The notes under the pieces are model-generated. The model did not search any database and was not told the origin of the DNA. It saw only the letters and a program-made list of their open reading frames with translations. A program made the translations under genes and the position numbers. Shown here in pieces: positions 34,501-45,184 of a stretch of DNA of 64,000 nt (the stretch's first letter is position 1; each line of letters opens with the position of its first letter). The DNA lies in the NCBI GenBank assembly GCA_032718475.1, contig JAUCBJ010008759.1, positions 35,089 through 99,088 of the forward strand, in the 5' to 3' direction. Origin of the DNA: Nemertoderma westbladi. Taxonomy: Eukaryota > Xenacoelomorpha > Nemertodermatida > Nemertodermatidae.

Positions 34501-35058
34501 GGCAGCGATTTTTAATACTATATTAATTGTTATTAAATATCACGGCAAGGCACATACTGTGAGTACTAAAATACTAAAACAGTATTAATATTAATAATAC
34601 CAGCAGTACCAGCTATATAATTTGCGTGTAGATTAAGTAATTAACGGCTTAGAACAAATATAGTTTGTTCTAGAGATTTTTAGGAACTTAATACTTTGTT
34701 TATAAGGTTCTTTAAAACATCAATAATAAAACATTTTGTTCAAAAAGTAAATCATTTAATTAAAAAATCACGATTTTCAAGTAAGATTACGTATTAAATG
34801 ACTGTCAAAGTTAACTGAACACTGGCATTTGGTTACCCGAGTCCCGTTTTCTGAATCAATCGAATAAAATCATAATAATAATTTTTTCATAATGTAACAA
34901 ATATATATATTTAATTATCGCTTTTCTAGATACCGTATTACAAGACGACATTGAATATAATAATTAATACCTCTCACAACAGTACCACCATGTCTGCGCA
35001 TGCGAAACCGTTCATAGACTAACGACGCGATAGCAACTCGTTTTAGTTAAATATATTG
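34501..35058. other. Downstream flank of the GPCR gene
   Basis: AT-rich, no supported gene. Confidence 0.35.
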
Positions 35059-35059
35059 T

Positions 35060-35065
35060 TTTATT
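35060..35065 (-). promoter_or_regulatory. Poly-A signal AATAAA
   Basis: AATAAA on the minus strand, ten bases after the GPCR stop codon (35075-35077). If used, the 3' UTR would be very short. Confidence 0.5.
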
Positions 35066-35074
35066 ACTCAGCCC

Positions 35075-35371
35075 TTATCGCAGCTGTACGACCCCATTAT
35101 GACTATTATTACATGGCGGTACTGTAGTATTGAGAGCCACTCTATTACACAGTGATTCATCCAGGTGGGACCGTTCTGTACATACTGCCTTGGAGCTGCG
35201 TTTGTGTACTTTAGGTGTAACAATTGTCATGATGAGACTGCCTAATGCCTCATTACCGGCATGTGATTGGTTGGTAATCTCGTGGCCACGGAGCCAGCGA
35301 GACCATCGTTTACGTATCTCCTTGGCAACTTCATTATTGCAGAAACAATATATCATAGCGAGAATAACACC
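35075..35371 (-). CDS. Class B1 GPCR, last exon (TM7, helix 8, tail)
   Basis: Acceptor ttacttccgcag, then in phase 0 GVILAMIYCFCNNEVAKEIR and KRWSRWLRG. This is the class B TM7/helix 8 signature (family: G-x-x-V-A-x-x-Y-C-F-x-N-x-E-V-x-x-E). About 70 residues of Ser/Thr/His-rich cytoplasmic tail follow, likely phosphorylation targets for arrestin binding by analogy with the family, ending at TAA (35077-35075). The AATAAA lies just beyond it. Confidence 0.9.
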   Translation of the reverse strand, partial: GVILAMIYCFCNNEVAKEIRKRWSRWLRGHEITNQSHAGNEALGSLIMTIVTPKVHKRSSKAVCTERSHLDESLCNRVALNTTVPPCNNSHNGVVQLR

Positions 35372-35869
35372 CTGCGGAAGTAAATCGGTAATTTTTACAA
35401 TTTATGTCTTTAAAACTATTTAACATTTTATTTTATTTTATCATTAACATTTTATTTTATTTTATTTTATCCTTAACATTTTATTTTATTTTATCATTAA
35501 CATTTTATTTTATTTTATTTTATTTTATCGTTAACATTTTATTTTATTTTATCATTAACATTTTATTTTATTTTATCATTAACATTTTATTTTATTTTAC
35601 AATTAACATTTTATCAATTAGATATAATTTTTACTTAAAGTGAGAAGACGATGATATTATAATATTGTTATGGAACTCATACAGTATTTACTGAAATGAG
35701 CTAATATCTGAAATCATTCATTCTAATTGAAATATTTCCGATGATGAATATACAAAAATGTTTATAGAACTCATTACTGAAATAGTTACCTTAAATTATG
35801 ATTACCGGACTGGTTTCTACACAATGTATACAGTACTATATACAGTACACCATGTCATGGAATATAATA
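35372..35869. other. Intron with 24-bp satellite
   Basis: Part of the intron between the last two GPCR exons. At 35420-35610 there is a tandem repeat of ttaacattttattttatttt with variable (tttta)n length. Confidence 0.7.
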
Positions 35870-36775
35870 TGGTCGTTATTCAGGTACCTACCCCCCTCCC
35901 CCATACCCCCCCCCCCCCCCCGCCCCAAATATTGATACAAAGCACACAGAAACAGAGATAGTTTCACCTCGCTGCTCCTTGCTGGGTGAGCCAGAACTTT
36001 TATTTTTGCTTTCAATCCATCGCTCCAAACGTTTGAAAAAAGTGTCTCCAGCGATATTGTACAAGTCGTATTGCAGTTATTCTTCAACCTTATATTTCTT
36101 TGTAGCAATAGAAAGCTAGCTGTGCAAGGATTCCAAATATTATGTATCACAATAAAATCCAATTGTTTCTGAATTGTATCGTTAAATAGCTGAGATATGA
36201 GCGTTCAAATGTTGCATGTTTTTACACAAGTGTATTTCATTCAATTTAACAAATACAGTAAATTATATTCTGGTACACTTTGTTTACGTACGAAGAGCTA
36301 CGCGATAGTATGATTATAGATATATTGGATTATTGCCCAGTTACGTATGGGATAAACAAAATGTTCTAGAATATGGTGTATTTATTTAATATAATAAAAT
36401 AACCTTGGGCAGGTGTAAAACCATACAAATTGAGAATGTCCATATCTCAGGTATTTTAGGACGAAATTCAGATTGTGTTACTTATTTCAAATCCTTGCAT
36501 CGCCAAATTTCCGTAAATATCAACAAATCGCTATAAGGTTGAAGGATAACTGCGGTGTATCTGATGCAATATCGACGGAGACACTTTTTACAAATGCTTG
36601 TAGCTAAAGAATGAAAGCAAAAATAAAAATCCTGACTCACCCAGTCAGTGGTCGGGAGGTGAAACTATCTCTGTTTCAAATTTCATGCAATCTCATTAAG
36701 ATTTGTAGAAAAATTAGGGGGGGGGGGGGGGGGCGTGGGAGGGGGTCCAGTTACCTGAATAACGATGTATGACGA
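35870..36775. mobile_element. Foldback element B (intronic)
   Basis: Left arm about 35870-36295, right arm about 36343-36775, inverted to each other. The pairs include cgttattcaggta/tacctgaataacg at the ends, then a C run (35909-35922) against a G run (36717-36733), then gaaacagagatagtttcacct. The sequence after the homopolymer (aatttttctacaaatctt, ttgcatgaaatttgaaac) and at the centre (tattctgg/tagaaca...tttgttta) resembles foldback element C, so B and C are one family. It has no coding capacity. Confidence 0.8.
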
Positions 36776-37011
36776 TACTGTGATAAATTTATTAAATTAA
36801 TTAAATAATAATTAAATAATAATAAATAAGGGAATAACGAGCCTTTGTTATAATAATAATAATAATAATAACTAATATAATATGATATAATTAATATATT
36901 ATTAATATTATATAATTAATAATAATAATAAATAAACGAACTAACAACCCAATCCCGGTTTATAATGTTTCTGAACTCATGTTTACTTACCTAAATGTTC
37001 TTTCTACTCAC

Positions 37012-37149
37012 TTGAAATGATGATGTTATAAGTTCGAAGTAAAGTCTGATAGCTTGTATTGTTGAATTATCACGGCTGTTATCAGTGGGTCCGAAGAAAC
37101 ATACAAATATCTGGTGAACCCCGAAAAGCGGTATCAGTATGAGGGTCGC
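37012..37149 (-). CDS. Class B1 GPCR exon (TM6, ECL3, TM7 start)
   Basis: Acceptor attacatttag and donor CAA|GTGAGT bound a 138-bp phase 0-0 exon. It encodes ATLILIPLFGVHQIFVCFFG, then PTDNSRDNSTIQAIRLYFEL and ITSSFQ. IPLFGVH is the TM6 hallmark of class B receptors and SFQ is the conserved TM7 motif (usually SFQG, completed by the next exon). An NST glycosylation site lies in the predicted extracellular loop 3. The exon is flanked on both sides by related foldback elements B and C. Confidence 0.93.
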
Positions 37150-37788
37150 CTAAATGTAATATTAATTAAACATGATGGCCCATTAATTATAATTATAATA
37201 CATATTCATTGTAAAGTAATAATATTGGTGGATTAAATGGACAACAAACAAGATATAGAGATTTCATGTTCTGTTTTAAACAAAATTATTTACACATTAT
37301 TTTGTTTTGTTACAGTTAAAAAACAAAAATAACTATTACAGTACCTTCAAGCTACAAACAAATAATTATTTAACAATTACTGTACTAACTATTACATAAC
37401 TAATCGCATCATTGCGTGAAAGCAGCGCAGTGAGGGAACGTTACATGACGTCACGTTCACGACACAACCCGGTAAGTCAATTTTTGAAGATCTGAGAAAA
37501 TCGAAAAAATATTGAAGTTATTGAGATTCAGAAAAAATTCCATAGATACCGTATTTAAGTAATGAAGTAATGATAATAATGAAGTTTCGGGGTTTCAACA
37601 TTTCGTATTATCCAAAAATTAAAAAATGGTTGGTTGAAAACTTAGCGGGTTCTGACTTCTTGAAGCGAAGGTGGCGGTGAATAATCACGGATTTCTAATG
37701 TTTAAGAAATTTCTATCCATTAAGCACTACCTTATTTGCAGTTACAACAAATATATGGCTAAGTGTAAAAATTGATTGTATACTGGAA
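37150..37788. other. GPCR intron, unique part
   Basis: AT-rich, no gene, adjoining foldback element C. Confidence 0.5.
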
Positions 37789-40411
37789 TGCAATCAAGGT
37801 GTACTAAATAACAGGTCATGCAGCGAGCGGATTGGTGAAATTAGCGTGGACCGATCGTTTCCCTATTTATGGCACTTTTTCCATAATATTTCCTTAGAAA
37901 CTTCTTATATGCTACTTTTGTTACGTGGATATGATGACTAGGGTTCATAGAAAATGTAATAAAATGTCTTTCTGGAATTTTTATCTTGTAGTTGCCAAGC
38001 TAACCGGGTGCAAAGTTCAAACTTTGCGCGCCTGTATTTCAAGGCGACAATGGATTCTTTCCTTGATGTTTGGTAGGTGATTAAAGGAAATAAAAGACTA
38101 TCAAAATATTTTACATTTGAATTTGTTTACATTCCCGTTGCCATGGAAATAAGTATAATGAAAAATTTGAAAAATTGTCTACCAATTCTATAAAACACCA
38201 TTTTTAACCGGTTTGTCAGTCTAAATAATAAGTTAAAATTGCCAAAATTTTATTTTATAATTCGGCAATTGTGAATTATATTTCTAAAAGTCAATATTTG
38301 CCAATAAACTAAATTGTCCAATCAGAGAACAAGACCTGTGATACCATGATTTTGACATTCCAAAATATTAAATTTCAGGTAGCAATTATTAAAAATAAAG
38401 AACAGCCACCAGGCATGTTTGTTGAAAATTATACACCATGACCCGTAATATAGTGTCATTTTCTGATGACACGGACCCCCCCCCCCAGATTTTTCTTCAA
38501 ATCTTTATCATATTGCTTGAAATTTGAAACACAACTAGTTCAACTCACCGTGGTTGTTACCATAAAGCCGGAATTTTCGATTTCGCCTTTAAATTTTATT
38601 TATAAGCGTTTTAAAAAAGTGTCTTTTGCGAAATCGCACCCTCTGTATCATTGCCATTCTTCACTTTAGTCGTAATTTTTTCACATCAATAGAAAGCTTG
38701 CGTTGCAAGGATTCCAAATATGTAACAATGTGTGACGGGATTCGAGAATCCCGACCGGTGTGATTTATTTACGCGTCCCCGCCGCCAGTGAAAGAGTTTG
38801 TTATGTTGTTGCTCCAATGTTATTAAAGGATATAGAGATATATGTATGTAGTATATAAATTGGCAGATAACACAGTTGATGGTGAATTGATGCACAAAGA
38901 CCGGTAATATTGATGGTGGTGGCGGCAACGGTAACAAAAGTCACCATTCTGCCCTAACTGTACTAAGATGACTGAGTGAATAAATGAGGGACAGTAACTG
39001 GTAATATATTGCACTGGTTGGCAGTATTACATTACTCAGTGGATGCCTGCCCCCCATTGGCTAATAACCCAATTCTCGCCCTCCCATCTCTCTGGGAGTG
39101 CTTTCCCCCCCGCTACTCTCTCCCTCCCGGAGGTGTAACCTCTGACCCCCGCTGTGTGTGTGTTCCCTTGGGGCCTGTTGTCCCCGTTTATTGGGGTGAT
39201 ACGGGGTTGATTGGCAATCAACCTCGTACTCCCAATATTGCTTAAAGCCAATTTTGTGGGGTGGTTAGCGGAATTGAATTCGCTAACACAATGTCTGAAT
39301 TTCGTTGAGAAACAGCTGAGATATAGACGTTCAAATATTGCAAGAATTATTGTTCACTGCAGGCCATTTATTCTATTTAATAAATACACAATATTCTGGA
39401 ACAAATTGTTTATGTATTGTTAGCTACGCAGTATAGATATTGTATAGGCATACCGCTGTTGCCAACCAACTCATAAAATAAATAACACGTTATAGAATTT
39501 TGTGTATTTATTAAATAGAATAAATGGCCTACAGCGAACAATAATTCTTGCAATCTTTGAACGCCTATATCTCAGCTGTTTCTTAAAGAAAGTCAGATAT
39601 TGCTACATATTTGGAATCCTTTCAACGCAAGCTTTCTATTGATGTGAAAAAATTACGACTAAAGGGAAGAATGGCAATGATACAGAGGGTGCGATTTCGC
39701 AAAAGACACTTTTTTGAAACGCTTATAAAAAAAATTTAAAGGCGAAATCGAAAATTCCGGCTTCATGGTAACAACCACGGTGAGTTGAACTAGTTGTGTT
39801 TCAAATTTCAAGCAATATGATAAAGAATTGAAGAAAAATTTGGGGGGGGGGGGGGGGGGGTCCGTGTCATGACACTATGTTATGTATGATATTATATATA
39901 TTATATATTATTATATATATGTATATATATACTATGTTATATATTATGTATGAAAATGACAGTATATTACGGGTCATGGTGTATAAGTTGTAAATAGTAG
40001 CCCAATTTCTATCTGGCGGTCATAATGGGAATTTATCGTAATTCCCGTCACTATGGAAACGGGATTGAAAAAAATTTTAATGTGAAATATTTTGATAGAC
40101 TTTTATTCCCTTTTCTCATATACCAAATCTCAAGAACAGAATCCCTTGTCGTCTTGAATGACAGGCGCTCGAAATTTGAACTTTGCACCCGGTTACTTTG
40201 GTAACTACAAGATAAAAATTCCAGAAACACATTTTATTACATTTCTATGAACCCTAGTCATCATATCCAGATCCACCTCACAAAAGTAGCATATAAGAAG
40301 TTTCTAAGGAAATATTATGAAAAAGTTCCATAAATAGGGAAACGATCGGCCTCCGCTAATTTCACCAATCCGCTCGCTACATGACCTGTTATTTAGTACA
40401 CCTTGATTGCA
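37789..40411. mobile_element. Foldback element C, split by a solo LTR (intronic)
   Basis: Left arm 37789-38725 plus 39289-39412, right arm 39495-40411; the central spacer is about 80 bp. Paired landmarks: tgcaatcaaggtgtactaaa at both outer ends, gaaattagcg, gttcatagaaa..gtaataaaatg, accgggtgcaaagttc, the C run at 38477 with the G run at 39842, and cgttcaaatattgcaagaat at the centre. The right arm carries an extra (ta)n expansion near 39880-39950. The solo LTR (38731-39288) entered the left arm after the foldback formed. No coding capacity. Confidence 0.88.
38731..39288 (+). mobile_element. Solo LTR with 5-bp target duplication
   Basis: 558 bp starting tgtgacgggattcgagaatc and ending ttgaattcgctaaca. 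Target duplication caatg at 38726-38730 and 39289-39293. Because the right arm of the foldback has no insertion at the matching place, the empty site can be read there directly. Same family as 24670, 25693 (inverted) and 26940. Confidence 0.9.
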
Positions 40412-40674
40412 ATGGTCATAATTGACTATAGAACAATAGATAAGAAATACTTAAAACTTGTTCTAGAACTCCATCGTTTCTAAGTAATTAATTACTTTGC
40501 AGTGTTGTTAAGATATCACCAGAACGCAGATAAAATGATAGCAATGTAACAAAAACTTAATAATTTACAAAGTTAAAAACTATGAAACAAAAAACTAATT
40601 TTCAGATAATAAATTTGACCTGTACAGTACAAGAGATATCAGTGCTATATTGACTACAGCAACGATATACCAAC

Positions 40675-40870
40675 CTTCGCCAACTTGCGATATTTCATAC
40701 GCTTAACCTCTTCGTGGCGGGAGGATTTTAGTCGCGTGAATAAAATCCGTAGGACGTTAAGAAATAAAAGGAAAGATAGGGCGACAAAAGCTACAATCGG
40801 TCCCCGGAATAGCCAAACTGCAGCGACACGAAGCTTTACATCATCAGATAATGCGCTGTAGATCCAACAC
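40675..40870 (-). CDS. Class B1 GPCR exon (ECL2 end, TM5, ICL3)
   Basis: Acceptor aattgtgttacag, donor AAG|GTTGGT. After one base completing a codon the exon reads CWIYSALSDD (the conserved Cys-Trp of ECL2; the Cys pairs with the TM3 Cys in the family), then VWLFRGPIVAFVALSFLLFL and NVLRILFTRLKSS (TM5), and a basic loop ending MKYRKLAK, which contacts G protein in this class. The family's TM5 Asn (usually VNF) is Ser here (LSF). It starts in phase 2, which requires the unseen exon before it. Confidence 0.92.
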
Positions 40871-41542
40871 CTGTAACACAATTAATTATCGCCGTGTGAC
40901 CGTAGCTGTTTTCTACTTTTGTTAATGTTAATCCGGGTTGAATTTAGTAGGTAGCACACATATTACAATAATTATGTAATGCCGATGGGGAAGAACTAGT
41001 TTTCTTTTTCACGCGTCTGATTACTTCACGAGTTGGTCGTGTTAAAAACAAATGTTTAAAACAAATTTAATTCAATACTTTTTAAACCACAATTTTATGA
41101 CAAGCAGTTCCAGGTTACATAGATTTGTGTATCAGGTAACAGATGTACGTAGAGGTACCGGTACCAGAAAATATTTGCGTAAAAATTTTGAAGTTGTATT
41201 TTTTTAAAGAAAACCATTTTAGAAAATATTTAAGTGAAATCAGTTGATGTCATTCTGTCAATGGAGATAAATATATATCAGTTAAAAACTACAGTACAGT
41301 ATATGATTAGTTTAGACACAAGTTAAATAAATGCTTTACACTGGTACCGGAAGCAGATAAATATTGAACGTGGGCCTACAGGACTGACAGGATGATTGCA
41401 GTGTGTGGTATAACTACAGTACAGTGGGTAATTTCAGTAGGCATACAGACAGAACTAAGTGATTGCAGTAGGCATGCATACAGACATAACACGCATAACA
41501 CATAACACAGTAGGCCTACTGTATGCATACAGATAGAACTAT
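40871..41542. other. GPCR intron, short repeats
   Basis: Holds short units of gtaggcatacagacagaact near 41430-41540, into which the RTE-like LINE fragment was inserted; similar units continue at 45178. No gene seen; the missing exon was looked for here without success. Confidence 0.45.
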
Positions 41543-42039
41543 CAAGTCGGAAAAGTTGTGCTAAGGGGCGCCTCAAAGCTGATAGTCCTGAAGAACGTGT
41601 TGGGAAATGGAAAGATCACTTCAGCACCTTGCTTGGGCAGCCACCAAACATCGAGCTCAGCCCTACAAGGAAAAGGCAGTGATTTTTTATGTCCTTTTAT
41701 TTGACTTTTTTTGTCATTTTTTTTTTACGAATTATGCATAATGACTTTTGTTGTCCTTTTAATGACTTTTATTGTCCTTTTAATGACTTTTATTGTCCTT
41801 TTAATGACTTTTTATGTATGTATTTCTTCAAACTGTCAGACTGATGATTTCTGGACTGTCAGACAGTTGATTTCACTATGCCTGTGCCAAAACATTCCAT
41901 GATTTATAGAATATGAGATAGATTTCCATATGCGCCTGTGGTAAAAAGACTCTATATTTAATAGTTTGTGGTTGTTGTCGATAATTGATTACCACATGAT
42001 GTAGCAAAACACTCATTTTATAGCCAAAAACAATTACCA

Positions 42040-42860
42040 ATTGATGGAAAGGAGCAGGTTAAGGCCGAGTTTTCTAACCAAAACAATAAACAGTCACTTT
42101 ACCAAATCAGGGAAAGGAGCAGGTTACAGAGACGGGATTTTCTAACAAAAAGAATAAACGATCACTTAACTAATTGAGGGAAAGGAGCAGGTTACAGAGG
42201 CGGGATTTTCTAATCAAAACAATAAACGATCACGTAACTTATTGAGGGAAAGGAGCAGGTTACAGAGGCGGGATTTTCTAACCAAAAGAATAAACGATCA
42301 TTTAACTAATTGAGGGAAAGGGACAGGTTACAGAGGCGGGATTTTCTAACCAAAACAATAAACGATCATTTAACTAATTGAGGGAAAGGGGCAGGTTACA
42401 GAGGCGGGCCTTTCTAACCAAAACAATAAACGGTCACTTTACCAATTCAGGGAAAGGAGCAGGTTACAGAGGCGGGATTTTCTAACCAAAACAATAAACC
42501 ATCATTTAACTAGGGAAAGGGGCAGGTTACAGAGGCGGGATTTTCTAACCAAAACAATAAACGATCATTTAACTAATTGAGGGAAAGGAGCAGGTTACAG
42601 AGACTGGAATTTCTAACCAAAACAATAAACGATAACATTACCAATTGAGAGAAAGGAGCAGGTTACAGAGGCGGGATTTTCTAACCAAAACAATAAACGA
42701 TAACATTACCAATTGAGGGAAAGGAGCAGGTTACAGAGGCGGGATTTTCTAACCAAAACAGTAAACGATCACTTAACTAATTCAGGGAAAGGAGCAGTAA
42801 GGCCGGATTTTCTAACCAAAACAAAAAACAGTCACTTTACCAAATCAGGGAAAGGAGCAG
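42040..42860. repeat. 68-bp minisatellite, about 12 copies
   Basis: Unit: gagggaaaggagcaggttac agaggcgggattttctaacc aaaacaataaacgatca, then tttaactaatt. The period, measured from ggaaaggagc at 42111, 42179 and 42247, is 68. A single related unit lies far away at 63263-63320. Confidence 0.92.
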
Positions 42861-43170
42861 GTTATCCGTAACACTACTCAGACAGTATTCATGACCATTA
42901 TTGATTATAAAACTAATACAGTAATAGGCCTAAATTATGTGAAAGGTATATCCACATTTTCCACAATCCTGCAATCTAGTTTGGCCTATCAATTATTTAA
43001 AATTTATTAGCACAACCGGTAGGCCTACCATTACCGTATTTAAATGGTAGGCTACACAGTAGGCCTATAGCAGTACCGGTGCCGGTACCGGTACTAAAAT
43101 ACAGAAATACCTGCTTTATACCTACATCTGTACATACAATACAGCAAAATAGTGCTATATATACTAATAC

Positions 43171-44848
43171 TACTAGGATCGGCATGCTGCATTGCAGCTG
43201 CATTTTTAAGAATGCTGTGCCGGCTTGTCAACAAAATTGCACCGCCACAACTCCCTATCACCCATGACATTTGCTAGATCATCCGCATCTTTAAGGCCAG
43301 TGTCCTTTAAGATGCGTCTCAAGAAAGTCATGGGCTGTCCACCATGCTTATTCACTCCATGAGGCTGCCAAAGTACAAGATTATGCACTGGCTGGTCCTC
43401 ACGGCGAAAGCAATGTCCTGCAAAGCGGAGGCGGTTTTGTTCTAGTGTCAAGCTTGGGGGAACCAATGAGACACCTCCAATGTTATATAGTGTCTGGTTG
43501 GAGATGTGTGCATTGTACTTGACACAATGAACCCGGCGTAGCATTCTTGTGAATGTGCCATCCAGAGATTTGGTGTCCTCAGCAGTTAGAGCCCAGCATG
43601 GACTCCCATAGAGGAGTACTGGAACTACTGCTGCTCTAAATAATCGGACCTTAAGTTTCCGATTAATTCTCGGTGACTTCCAAATCCTGGAAAGCCTATT
43701 CAAGGCTGCCCATGCCTTTCCCTTACGTATTCGAAGGTCCTCACCTGACTTCCGGATCCATGATCCCAGGTAACAGAAGTCGTCCACATGCTCAAGCATA
43801 CCATCCTTTGAGCTTATGCTCATCCTATCAGAGACTTGCTGAGGACTTTCAAAGTTAACGGTCAGAATTTTGGTCTTTCTGGAGTTAATAAAAAGACCAA
43901 CACTAGAAGCAGCATGTTCTAATGAGCTGAGGAGCCGTTGGGCTCCCTCTAATGATTCTGAGAGTACTCCTAAGTCATCAGCAAAGTCTAGATCAGTTAG
44001 GTACTTGGCAGGATTTCCTCGACTTCTGGAGCCAGTAGGTGGAGTTATCATCACCCCATCATCATTATGATGATCTAAGGACATGCGTAGAACATAGTCA
44101 ACCACAATAATGAACAAGAATGGTGCAAGTGTGTCTCCTTGGAGGACGCCCCATAACACTTCAAATGGTTCTGTGTCACCGTCAACAGTAGACACAAATG
44201 TTGTCGAACCATCGTATACTGATCTGATTGCTGCAATAATTTCATCAGGAATCCCATATAATGAAAGTATGCTGAACATACGTGAGCGAGAGACTGAATC
44301 AAAGGCCTTGAAGAAGTCAACAAAGATAACAGCCAGATGCCTGTCTTTCTTTTTTGATAATTCTTCAATTATCCTTCTAAGTGCCAAAATGGGCTCCATG
44401 GTCCCACGACCTTTACGGAACCCATTCTGATTTCCACGGAGCAGTCTCTCAATGGGATCCCTGATGCGATTTAATAGAATCCTATTGTATAGCTTTGCAG
44501 CAATCGAGATCAATGAGATTCCCCGAAAAGAACCATAGAGTGTTAGGTTGCCCTTCTTGGGAACTGGCACCAACTTATTTGTTTTCATTTCTTGTGGGAC
44601 TCTTGTTGTTCGGTACATGTCTACTATGATGGGACAGATGAGCTTTAAACACTCAGGTATTTTAAAGACCTCAGGGGGAACACCATCTACTCCACTGGCA
44701 CGATTGGTCTTAATGCTCTTTGCAGCAGCCTGCACTTCTGCAAAGGAGATATCGCCAATGGGAATATCTGGGAGTACAGACTCAGACACTTTTACTTCTA
44801 TAAAGTTATCAGGCAATACCCTGTATGACTGATATATATAGATATATA
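43171..44848 (-). mobile_element. 5'-truncated LINE with 15-bp target duplication
   Basis: Flanked by tatatatactaatac at 43156-43170 and 44849-44863. The 3' end (minus strand) finishes ccgatcctagta; the copy at 51287 has a longer (tag)n tail, so the family has a short repeat tail rather than poly-A. It lacks the endonuclease domain because the 5' part was not copied. Confidence 0.88.
43206..44830 (-). pseudogene. LINE reverse transcriptase, open but 5'-truncated
   Basis: One frame without a stop from the truncation point to TAA at 43206. RT blocks in order: NRASGVDGVPPEVFK, KLVPVPKKGN, FRGISLISIAAKLYNRILLN, NGFRKGRGTMEPI, VIFVDFFKAFDSV (first catalytic Asp), GVLQGDTLAPFLFI, LDFADDLGVLSES (catalytic FADD), KTKILTVN, then the thumb-like region (VDDFCYLGSWIRKSGEDLRI), LLYGSPCWALT and a C-terminal segment ending DKPAQHS. 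The intact frame suggests a recent insertion. It cannot move by itself because the endonuclease and any first ORF are absent. Upstream codons 44831-44999 belong to the host element and are not part of the protein. Clade not assigned; RTE-like or related. Confidence 0.85.
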
Positions 44849-45184
44849 TATATATACTAATACCGGTACTGATAGCCTGAGAGAACAGCAGTAGAGAAAC
44901 CGGTAGCATGGAACCTAACATTAGACTTTTGGAGGACATAAAAAATAAAAAAAAAGGACAAAAAAAGGATTTAAACGGACAATAAAAATTATTGCGCAAG
45001 GAAAATATATGACAAGACGCTACCTATAGAAACAGGGGACTTCACACCTGCCGAACTCCAAAGAAGCATTAAAAGCATGTCCAATAATAAATCGAGTGGA
45101 TTAGATGAAATCCCAGCGGAGGTATGGAAAACAGGAGTGCTAAACAGACAATTATTGAATGTTTGCAACATGTTTGCAATAGGC

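Larger units (their letters stand above)
41675..44996. mobile_element. Mutator-like (MULE-type) non-autonomous element
   Basis: Flanked by a perfect 9-bp duplication caaggaaaa (41666-41674 and 44997-45005). Terminal inverted repeats: ggcagtgattttttatgtcc at the left, cgcaataatttttattgtcc at the right read inward, and both continue into t-rich gtc(c)-containing sequence for about 40 bp. A 9-bp duplication is typical of Mutator-like transposons. Inside are (ttttaatgacttttattgtc)n repeats (41740-41815), a 68-bp minisatellite (42040-42860) and a later LINE insertion (43171-44848). No transposase is present. Confidence 0.75.
41543..45180 (+). pseudogene. RTE-like LINE fragment split by a DNA transposon
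   Basis: Left part (41543-41674) encodes GRLKADSPEERVGKWKDHFS and TLLGQPPNIELSPTRK, the linker before the RT in RTE-like LINEs. The right part (44997-45180) encodes KIYDKTLPIETGDFTPAELQ and SIKSMSNNKSSGLDEIPAEV, the start of the RT. The two parts join in frame when the inserted element and one copy of its 9-bp duplication are left out. The rest of the RT is absent, so the LINE was already a fragment. Confidence 0.8.

Noticed and set aside
42040-42860. CRISPR-like array
   Set aside because: Whole 68-bp units repeat without unique spacers, in an animal intron; it is a minisatellite.
44831-44999. N-terminal extension of the LINE RT frame (hydrophobic MRNNFYCPF...)
   Set aside because: It lies outside the 15-bp target duplication, in the host Mutator-like element's T-rich end, so it is not part of the RT protein.
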